A DNA stretch of 64,000 nucleotides from NCBI GenBank assembly GCA_024516155.1, contig JAJJXM010000010.1, forward strand, positions 806,001 to 870,000, written 5' to 3'. This DNA comes from Pyronema omphalodes (Eukaryota > Ascomycota > Pezizomycetes > Pezizales > Pyronemataceae). A program made the translations under genes and the position numbers. Shown in pieces: positions 55,422-64,000 of the stretch (the stretch's first letter is position 1; every line of letters begins with the position of its first letter). The notes under the pieces were generated by a model. The model worked only from the letters and a program-made list of their open reading frames with translations, ran no database searches and was not told where the DNA came from.

Positions 55422-58387
55422 CTAATTATCAACATTACCATTATCAACACCAACACCAACACTACCATCAGCATCCTCTAATCCCTTAAACCCGTTGTCC
55501 TTCCAGCTATTAAACCCTCTCCTAAAACTACCCCTATCCCTTACCTGCACCTCCGGCAGCTCTACCAAAGGCCTCATCGACACCCGTCCGTGCGCACACA
55601 TAAACGGCCATCTACACCCCGCTAACCTCTTCACCAATTCCCTACACTCCTCTAAAGATAACGGATCATTAAACATCACCGCCCCTCTACAAGCCCTAGA
55701 ATTCACAATCTCCACCAGTGACTTGGGGATCTTAGATAACATCTCCACCCAATTCCCCCTTCTGCTTGGTCCACTGTTATCTTCAAGTTCATAACAATAT
55801 TTGCGAAGTATATCTAGAGCTAGTAGTGGTTCTATCTCGCAGCGATCTCTGACTACCCGGGGAAGGTGGTCAATAGTAACCGTCATTGATTCTGAATCCA
55901 TTTTCGGGTCTGGATCAGAGAGTGTATAAGAGATTCCCCAGATGTTGAAATGTTTTTCAAATCTCTTCAGAAACCCAAAATCCCGTGTCGTAATAGGATA
56001 CACTAATTTCTTCTTAGTTTCGAATCTCCCATTACCCTCACACAATTCCTTGAATAGCTCTTCAACTCTAACTCGTTCCGAAGCTGCATGTTGATCTATT
56101 ATCACCAACGTGGGAGCTTCATGGCTATTCGGTAGCTTGCAGAGGATGTATTTGTTATCAACCTGTGCTATGACTGAGGCTGATGATAAGCCGGACTTTG
56201 TAAGCTTTCCTATACGGCTTAGGCCGGGGGGTATGATTGAATTGAGGCCGCAGCCACCGCAGCTGTGTGACGGAGAGTCAAGAGGGATAGATGAAATAGC
56301 GGCCTCGGGAAGGGGGAAGACCGGGGATTTCCAGTTGACGAGGAGATGTTTGATGAATGGGCTAGGTTCCTGGTTTGAGTCTGACTGTGACGGCGGGGGG
56401 CCATTTTTTCCACGGTTCGGGAAGGACGCAAGATTAGGTAGACTTGATGTACGGCGGGTAAGCACACTACCAGTACTAGACTTCTGGGCAGATATTGGAG
56501 GCGTAAAATTACGTCTTGGAGCATCTGATCTTCCCGCAGTCGCAATCGTTGTTGCATTACAACTTTTTACATCCGATTTTCCAGCAGCAGAAGTCGATGG
56601 AACAAGAGATGTGTTACCGGTTTTCATATCTACCAGATAACATTTTCCGGAGGTTGGGTTTGTCCAACCCATGATATCGGGTCGATCTTGTATGTCATTG
56701 AGCTCCTCATCTGTTCCATCGGCTTGTGATTTTGATTGCAATTGCTTGTGATTAAGATCGCCCAATAGTCCCTGACTTCCCTGAAGTGATGCCTTATGAT
56801 CATCGGAAGATGATGTTTGGGGTCGGGATGATTGTGTAACCGTCCCGGATGCGTTATTAATTTTCGACATCTTGGGTGCAAGAATTGTCTTGGGGTTACT
56901 CGATACAACATCCGATGCTGCTTTTGGTACCGCCTTTGTTGTCACGCCAGATATTGTCCTAGAACTGGAAATATCGTGTCTGCCGCTTTCTTCGGTTTTG
57001 TCTGTCTTGGCTGATTTGACACGGCTCCAATTGGAGATTTCCATCATCCGGGGTCTTTTTTGACCTTGAGGCGCAGAAGGGCTGCGTGGGGTGATGGATG
57101 ATGAGACGGAACGGGTGCTGGGGTTGCTGTGGGATGTCTTGGAGAATATGTCGGGAAGGGTCGGGGAGGGTTTAATCTCTTTATCAATGGTAGCACCACC
57201 GGAAACTCGCAGTGGTTTATAATGATGCGTCTTAAGAAACTCGTAAACTAGCTTTTTGAGAAGTTCAGTTAAGTTCTTTAGATTCTACAGGCCTTTTGTC
57301 AGTAGTCATATCGGAATAGATGATAGTGACTCGATGAGCTCACCTGGCCTTCGACACCTGCTTTACCACCGGTTCCACCCTCTCCCCCGAAGATACTACT
57401 CTCACCTCGGCGAAATTCTATGCGGAAAATAAACATTCCTCTCTTATCAATCCTTCTTACTGCGCCTCGTTTTGAGTTTTCATTTTTGTCGACTTCTTCG
57501 ACAACTCCAAATCCAGAATTTTCAAAGATCCTATTGACTTCTCTGTGCAATTCCGTATCTTCCATAGACAAAGGAAACCCATTGACAAAGATGTATTGAA
57601 TATTTTTCGAGGCACCTCCCTTTGAAGAAATCCAGCCTTCAATTCTGATTCCATTTTGCCGTGCCTTCACATTTTCCCAATCGTGAACGGTACCAATTAC
57701 TTCACTTCCGAGTGATTGTCTCAAGACCATCAGATCCCATGGTTCTCCCCTTCTTCGGTTTGCTGGATTGATTGAAAGTTTTCTGGCGCCATCTTGATCT
57801 CGCACAATGAAGTTCACACCATTACCACGGCCACTGAGAAGCAACCCTATTATGACCTTCAAAATGTCGGCCCATTCTCGATCAAAATCAAGCCCTTCAC
57901 GAGCCTTGATTCGGACTGGCATGTCACCCCATAGTCTCTCCACTCTTACTACCGTACCAGAGTTTGGTAATGCCGCATAGTCCGGTGCTATGCCTTCAAA
58001 AATATGTTTTCCATAGCTCCAGCGGACTTGTCGACTAGTTCTCCACCCCTTCGCACAAGAAGTAAAAGTCAAAGTCGAATGCTGAGCTAGAGCCGCGAGA
58101 GCTTCTCCTCTAGAGCCAAAGTAACGTTCACTTGGCGGATATTTCGAAGTAGCATAAAGCTTTCCAACATTCGAAATTTGTTCCGGAACAACACCGTATC
58201 CATTATCGGTAAGTGTGAAACTCGGCGCAGTCGGGTTTATGGTAGCACTAAGTTCTGTTGCTGAGGCATCGAGTGCATTTTGGATAAGTTCTGAGATTGC
58301 TTGAGAAAGCGATGGGAGAACGATGCTGCTTCGAAGACGTGATATAACTGAGTCGGGGAGAAGCTGGATCGGTGGAGGAGTTGACAT
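55422..58387 (-). CDS. MLH3: DNA mismatch repair protein MLH3 (MutL homologue)
   Basis: MutL-gamma partner of MLH1; its endonuclease acts in meiotic crossing-over and some mismatch repair. Exons: 57344-58387 and 55422-57284 with a 59-bp intron (minus-strand GTGAGC...CTGTAG), in phase; 968 aa. The N-terminal GHKL ATPase motifs are all present: ELIQNALDASAT, LTDNGYGV and RYFGSRGEALAAL, the last being typical of MLH3. A low-complexity linker fills about residues 430-640. The C-terminal domain has the metal-binding endonuclease motif DQHAASERVRVEEL, then CRGAVMFNDPLSLEECRELV and CAHGRVSMRPLVELPE, which fit MLH3 better than PMS1. It is convergent with BFR2 (about 300 bp between stops). An apparent start at 57047 is only an internal Met of exon 2. 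Confidence 0.92.
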
Positions 58388-59389
58388 GGCATTTTCGATG
58401 CTCTTTAGTTCTCAACGCGTATGTAGCGTGGATGGAGAGGGGACGCGTCTAATGGCGGGGAGTTAGCGACGGTTAGGTGCATTAGGGCTGCAGATCCCAT
58501 CTCCACAACACAGCGGCGTCGCGGTTCAACTCGCCAATGCACTTTCACGCGTTATCTAGCATATGGTGACGCATATTCGACTTTGTAAAGATTCCATTAT
58601 TTTACCATAGCCGTTGCATTTTTTTGATTGTGAAATCTATTGACCACTAAAACTTCAACCTCTTTCTGGCTGCTACTTCATTATTTTCCACGGAATATCT
58701 CACTACCATTCCACACCACATGTTGTCATGGAAACCATTACTATTGATTTCTAAAAATCAATTGACGTCGTCGAAATCACACGTGGCTTGTTACCGCTCT
58801 GAAACTCATCCCTCGAGCCTGCATAAGCGTCCCATCGTTTCACCCCAGAAAACTGCACTCTTTGGCGGCCTTTTTCTCAAGCATTTCCCCATGCCATCCT
58901 CTAGGCTCTCAACTTAAGTCATCTTATATGTTTCATCACCATCTCCTGCATCGATATGCAGTCTTTCCCCCGGGAATATCAATAGGGGCCTAGCAGTCGG
59001 GTTGGATAAATACACCCGCGCGCGTAAGCGCTGTTGGATGCGGTAGATACTATGTACGAGCCAACCTTTCTTCTAAGAATCATTTGCATACGCGAGCGTA
59101 TATCCATCTCTCTGATGAAGGATCTAGCAAAGCCTGGTATGCAGAAAGAGGGGATGAAGCAAGATATTATTACATCTCTTGGGATTTGTGTAACTGTTGT
59201 ACGCCATGATATATATTCTTTGATCCCGTATCAGTTTTCCATCAGCCACAGCACAAGTTCCTCTTCGAATGTGACGCTGCAGCTGAGGAACGAAACGAAT
59301 ATTAACAACGCCTAAAGCTTGTTCTAATACAGCTACTGATAAACAAAGCAATACAAGCAAATCATCAAGCTCGTTTCAACACCGCAAAA
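58388..59389. other. Divergent intergenic region MLH3 / BTB gene
   Basis: About 1 kb with no recognised gene. It should hold both promoters; no element stands out. Confidence 0.5.
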
Positions 59390-60958
59390 ATGTCAGAAAG
59401 TGTCTACAGAAGCGGCCGTCACGCCACAATCTCCGAAAGCAATATCTACACTACTAGCCGATCTAGCAGCCCTTTGACATCCCCTCGTTCCGCTGGCGGC
59501 AGCAGTACTCGTCGAAGCTCTGTTCCCGTAATCCAATCCATGGTACAAGTTTCATCCCGCTCATCCCCGCGGCCAGGAACCCCCGCCTCCACATCCTCTT
59601 TCTCAGACTCAATCCCCCGAAGCTACCCCTTAGCTGACCTCACCGAACACACCGAGCACCCCCTCTCCCCCAACTCTGACTCCGCCTACTCCTCTCTCCC
59701 TCCACCCCTCCCCAGCTCCGACGATTTCCTCGACACCTGGGATCTCCGAGTCTTCCGTTGCTCCTACTGTAACCGACCCTTCATCACTCATGAACGATTA
59801 ACTGCACATCTCAGCGACTGGCACTCCTCATCCTCTCCTGCAATAACTATCTATCACCCTCCAGAGGCAGACCAAAAGAAGAGCCAAGCTTCCTCCATCG
59901 TCGTCATAGCCCAAGGCGGAGATCTCTTATTACAAGCCCCCTGTATATCCGAATCATCATGGGGCACCCATTATCACGGCGCTGTCCAGTATCAAGTTGC
60001 TTCTCAGATATTATGGGTTGCTTCACCAGTATTCAGACGTATGTTTGGTCCAGAGTCGGTTTACAAAGAAGCCACTGATCTACGCAGGTCACAGGTTTTT
60101 GGAAATCCAACGATAGTGGTGTTGGATGATGATTCTTGGGCGCTAGAAGTGGTGTTATATGCACTGCATCATCAGAATGATCTATTACCACATAAAGTCG
60201 AGTTAGAGGAGATGGTTATGATTGCGGCTATTTGTGAGAAGTATGAATTGGCTCAAGCATTAAGACCGGTAGCGGATAGATTATTTAAAGGTTTTGGAAG
60301 AGGGGCAGGGAAACAGGGGAATGAGGACCTGTTATTTGTTTGTCAAGTCTTTGGTTATGACGAGGTGTTTGAAGAGGTATCTAGGGAGATGGTGATGAGA
60401 GCTACTTGTGAACCAGGGAAGCCGGTGAGGTTTGGAGAGACAGGAAACGAAAGAGGACCGAGGTGGGTCGGAAAAAAGATTATTGGTAAATCTTGAAGTC
60501 TCCTAGATTCGGACACTAATTTCAGAAGCGAGGTTTAGGGCTAATACCGAGTGATAGAAAAAATACTAGCCGTCCGTAAATCACACCTTGAAGCTTTACA
60601 ATCACACACCAGAAGCTTAAATACCGATCCAGCCCACCAACTCGAAATCCCCTTACGATCCTGTCTTCAAGGCGGTGTATACAAAGATAACTGTGAAGCC
60701 CTTCAACTCGGTCACTTGATGAAGATTGTATCAAAACATAACCTAGATGACGAAGAGATGTGGAATCAGAGCTTATATGCAATTTCAACACAACTGTTGG
60801 ACATCAAGAATCTGTATTTGCCAAAAAATCCGGCGTGTGCGGAGGATCATACTGGATGCTCATGGGTGCCGGGATTACATAATGCAGTTCAGGAGGTGCT
60901 AGAAAGTGTTAAAGGACTTAGGTTGACGGATTGGCCAGTGAGTAGAGAGGGGCGCTGA
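59390..60958 (+). CDS. C2H2 zinc-finger and BTB/POZ-domain protein
   Basis: Exons 59390-60485 and 60552-60958 (66-bp intron, phase 1), 500 aa. The first ~115 residues are Ser/Pro-rich and probably disordered. One C2H2 finger follows: C-SY-C-NRPFITHERLTA-H-LSDW-H at about residues 124-144. Next comes a fungal-type BTB fold (DLLLQAPCISESSW, VASQILWVASPVFRRMFG, VVLDDDSWALEVVLYALHHQ, AICEKYELAQALRPVADRLF). The second exon adds a helical tail with a Cys/His group (CLQGGVYKDNCEAL, CAEDHTGCSWVPGLH). Fungal BTB proteins are often substrate adaptors or transcription regulators; this one's role is unknown. The single-exon reading would stop after KKIIGKS; the splice restores homologous-looking sequence (VIEKILAVRKSHLEAL). 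Confidence 0.78.
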
Positions 60959-61401
60959 GTGCAAAGCACCCAGTTGGGGAAGTCAGGTCGTTAGGTTTCT
61001 GTGGGTTTGCGGGCGTTTGTGTTGGGCTGTAATTTTGGTTTCCCGAAGCAGGACTTTTTAGGTGTTAGAAGGGGTTCGTATATTCTACTGGATATGGTTC
61101 TTACTTTATTGTGTATCTATTCGTTATATTTTCTGGGTTATTATGGCGCCAGCACGGACATTTCCTTGTATCTTTATGTAACGCCTTTCAGTGACACCAA
61201 ATATCACTCGTTCTGGCCATTGAATCACGAAACTCACAACAAAATTGACGTAGTCATTGTACGATTAAAGTGTAAATGTAAGTGTAAAAACTGAAGTATT
61301 CGTTTTCTTGGTATTAATTGTTACTACATTGGTTATATCTTGCCAATACTCTTGTCAAATCTTCCATTACCTCCATCCTATGCCCCTTCTCTCAAGCTGT
61401 C
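60959..61401. other. Intergenic region, BTB gene to small gene
   Basis: No gene recognised; probably the converging 3' ends of the two neighbours. Confidence 0.5.
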
Positions 61402-61797
61402 CTAATCTAACCTCGCATCATCCTGCAAATTCTCGTAGGGATTCTCATTATCTCCTCCTTGGTTACTTCCGCCTCCAAAAGTTTGCGCCGCCCTAGCAGC
61501 CATCTTCCGCTCTGCTAACCTTCCGGGATCATCGTTTCCCCCAATATCTGTGGTTGTCTTTGTGTCTTTGGAGATCTTGGACCAGTCCACATCTTCTTGC
61601 TTCCCTGAGCCAGACATCTTTGGTGCCTTGGGAATGTTGGGGAGGTTTCTCTATGTACGATCAAGAAAAGAAAGCGATCAGCCATCTACCATTTATTCCA
61701 AAGAAAGGAAGAAAGGTAAAGGAAGTTTATTGGACTTGGGAATAGGGGACTAGGGTAAAGAAGAGGGACGATGACATACGTTCAAGTGGTCCGACAT
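61402..61797 (-). CDS. Small hydrophilic protein of unknown function (88 aa)
   Basis: Proposed exons 61780-61797 (MSDHLN, 18 nt) and 61402-61650, joined by a 129-bp GT-AG intron (GTATGT donor, CATAG acceptor), in phase. The main exon starts RNLPNIPKAPKMSGSGKQED and goes on with VDWSKISKDTKTTTDIGGND, GRLAERKMAARAAQTFGG and an acidic Asn/Gly-rich end. There is no membrane segment or signal peptide. I do not recognise the family. A start at the internal ATG (61617) would give 71 aa without an intron. The gene model rests on codon-like composition and the clean splice pair. Confidence 0.5.
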
Positions 61798-62363
61798 GAT
61801 TGCGTGATAGATTGAATTAACTTAATAAACGAGTAACAACGGTATTCGAGGAGAATAATCAGAAAAAAAATGATTTCAGAAAATATACGGGTTTATAAAC
61901 CACATATGACGTTACTTTGGTATCCTGATTTTATGTGGCAGCGGAGTGTGGCTGATGCACCGCGGCGATCAACGGCAGCCGGTTGATGTCATCCAATATC
62001 GGAAGTCGGGAAAACTAGAAGTTGGCGAACTATAAGGCAGCGAGGGAATTCGACGTATATAGCTGCCGGCGCCTTGTTTCCGAGTATACTAAGAGCGGGT
62101 GATGGTTGGAGGTAAATCCTGCACATTCCACTATTGACATAGAATAACTTGAAGGTAAAATAAGACGCTTGTTAATGACCTTTATTATTTTGGTCTCAAG
62201 AGTTTTTCAAATATCGTCAAAACACACTTTTAAAAGTCCAAGATACTGTGCACCAAAACGCCATTCAACACACCATCCCATACCACTCCTGCTTTATCCA
62301 TACCATACCACCCCTAGAAATATTCATGAGATACCAACAAAACTATTAGATAAATTCCAAACA
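61798..62363. other. Intergenic region upstream of small gene / downstream of UTP6
   Basis: No gene recognised. Confidence 0.5.
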
Positions 62364-63784
62364 TTATAAACTTTTGAGCTTCTCCAAAGCACTTAACAAT
62401 AACCCTTCGCCGGGGTATCTTGACAATCCCCGCTCGATTATTACCACGGCCTCTTCCCGCTTCCCTCTTTGCATCATGAACTCTGCCCAACGAACATATA
62501 GCTCGGGTAGGGCCTCGTTTTCTGCCTCGGCCTGCTTATAGTATTTGCTTAAGCTGGCGGAAATAGCTTTTCTGAGGACTGGGTTCAAATCCGGATTGGC
62601 TCCCAACAGTGCGGTAAAGTGTTTGGTGAAAGATAGGTATAGCTCCTTCTTGTTGTCGGTCGCCGTTAACGCCGCGGCCATACCCTCGAAAGCAATCTGG
62701 AGCCTGCTGGGGAAGGCATCGTCTAAGGGCTCCACGCCGAACATTCCCAATTGAACACCAAGCCACAATGCTCTTGCATTTCTCGATGAGGTATCCAACA
62801 TAAACTTGACGGTATGTATAAGGAGCTTTTCGCAACATTTGACGGCGGTAAACTTCGCAAATAGGTTGTAGAACTCTTCAGCGAAAGAAAGATCGCCGGG
62901 AATCTCCTTCATCGCTTGGTCGAAAATTGCAATTGCTAGAGCTCCGTTTAAGGCTGGGTTTGTGTCGACATTCTCGAGGGCCACAGTATCAAGTGATTTA
63001 TCCTTCTTCATGGTCTCAAGCTCCTCTCCAGTGACCTCTGGTAGCTTCCACATGTTCTCATCATCATCATCACCCTGGTTATCTGCCTTCTTGGCTGGCG
63101 CGTCAATCCCCAACACCTGTCGTCGAATAAACACCTTCGCAACAAATGCCATCTCCAACTTTGCGTATTCCCTCCACATGTCCTTGCTCTTGTTGCAGAA
63201 GCGAAGACCGCGCTGCATAAAACCTCTAGCCTCTGAAATATCCAAGTTGTCGTCCATAGCATGGTGTGCGGCGTAGATCCATAAGTCAGGCTTCGCAGGG
63301 TGAAGCTTCAATGCCGAAGAAAGAACCTTTGCGACAACATTGTTGGCCTTTTCCTTCTTGGCATATTCGACGTATTTCAACCACGTAGCAATATCTCCGG
63401 GGAACTTCCGAGTCGCACGGTCAAAAATAAAAAATATGCGCTTGGTTCCGTAGTGCATACGAGTACGAATTCCCATACGCTTGATACGCTTACGGTAGAG
63501 AGCGTCGAGGTTCATCTCATATTGAATATAGCGGGTAAAATCGTTAAGGGAGCAACCGGAGGCATTGATACGGTGTTCAAAGTCGGTACGCTTCTTAGTA
63601 ATGGCGGCAATTTCTTCCTGAATTGAGAATGAGCTGCTGCTCGACACGAACAAAGCAAAGCGAGTAAAGTCAATGAAGAACCAGGTGGTTAGGTACGTAC
63701 ACGAGTAAAAATCTTTTTTTTCTCGTATTCCCGCAACTCGGGCATAGACTTCTCGAGATAGAAACGCGCTTTTTCTGCGGCCAT
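62364..63784 (-). CDS. UTP6: U3 snoRNA-associated protein UTP6 (small-subunit processome)
   Basis: HAT-repeat protein of the UTP-B module of the 90S pre-ribosome, acting in the nucleolus in 18S rRNA processing. Exons 63701-63784 (MAAEKARFYLEKSMPELREY, then EKKKIFTR) and 62364-63617; 83-bp intron, phase 0; 445 aa against about 440 in yeast. Exon 2 opens EEIAAITKKRTDFEHRINAS, DFTRYIQYEMNLDALYRKR, KRIFFIFDRATRKFPGD. Half-a-TPR (HAT) repeats are seen at WLKYVEYAKKEKANNVVAKV, LWIYAAHHAMDDNLDISEAR and MWREYAKLEMAFVAKVFIRR, with more near the C-terminus (LYVRWAEFMMQRGKREEAVV). The frame remains open through the intron to 63992, which would add unrelated Arg/Ser-rich residues; the spliced start matches the family. 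Confidence 0.92.
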
Positions 63785-64000
63785 GATTGCAGCTTGTGGG
63801 ACTGGTCGCGGTGGTGTTGAGGAATTTCGACGAGACGAGGGCGGGACGAGACGAGGCTCTTCGTTGGATGGAACAAAAAGTTAATTTTTTGGAATCTTGG
63901 CACGAACAAGGGCCAATGCGCATCACGCGCAAAGACACTAGATTGGGACTTACGCGCCGCGTGAGGCGCTCTCCCGCGTCGCCGGCGGCCAATGAGTTGG
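63785..64000. other. Upstream region of UTP6 (window edge)
   Basis: 216 bp to the end of the window; it should hold the UTP6 promoter. No motif is certain. Confidence 0.4.

Overview
The window looks like nuclear DNA of a filamentous ascomycete (Pezizomycotina). Genes carry short GT-AG introns of about 48-210 bp. The conserved proteins are fungal types: a PFK with an N-terminal glyoxalase-like domain, AIM11, BFR2, UTP6, VPS24, IRE1, MLH3 and ATP synthase gamma. The transposable elements (a Tad-like LINE and chromodomain Ty3 elements) are also typical of fungi. I cannot name the species. Exon boundaries below were worked out by hand from frame and splice consensus.

Layout. 1-705: 3' end of the ATP synthase gamma gene. 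706-6106: gene-free, rich in simple repeats, including a 32-copy 9-bp minisatellite. 6107-10077: IRE1 (seven exons). 11729-14744: 6-phosphofructokinase (three exons). 14745-17614: gene-free, with two more 9-bp minisatellites. 17615-42777: a four-level nest of transposable elements. 44134-44928: VPS24 (minus strand). 44929-49742: gene-poor, with an ankyrin-repeat pseudogene at about 47122-47680. 49743-50540: membrane protein of unknown function. 52458-53054: AIM11. 53331-55117: BFR2. 55422-58387: MLH3 (minus strand). 59390-60958: C2H2/BTB protein. 61402-61797: small unknown gene. 62364-63784: UTP6.

The nest is the centre of interest and its order can be read from target-site duplications (TSDs). 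An old 5'-truncated LINE fragment (15-bp TSD) was hit by a non-autonomous hAT element (8-bp TSD, 22-bp perfect terminal inverted repeats). That hAT was hit by a full-length Tad-like LINE (17-bp TSD, both ORFs intact when the later inserts are discounted). The LINE was then interrupted twice by related chromodomain Ty3/gypsy elements, both on the minus strand. Element A sits in ORF1 with a 5-bp TSD; element B sits in ORF2 with no visible TSD.

The two Ty3 elements have (near-)identical LTR pairs, so they are young. They lack a TGG-type tRNA primer site. Instead the primer-binding site is complementary over 12 nt to a sequence inside their own LTR, as in Tf1-type self-priming. Gag and pol overlap in the -1 frame at a T5 run on the gag stop codon. 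Their defects are complementary: A has an intact gag but a stop in the pol chromodomain; B has an intact pol but a frameshifted gag.

The host genes are housekeeping genes (energy metabolism, unfolded protein response, ESCRT-III, ribosome biogenesis, mismatch repair/meiosis) with no sign of a functional cluster. BFR2 and UTP6 are both small-subunit processome/ribosome biogenesis factors but are not adjacent.
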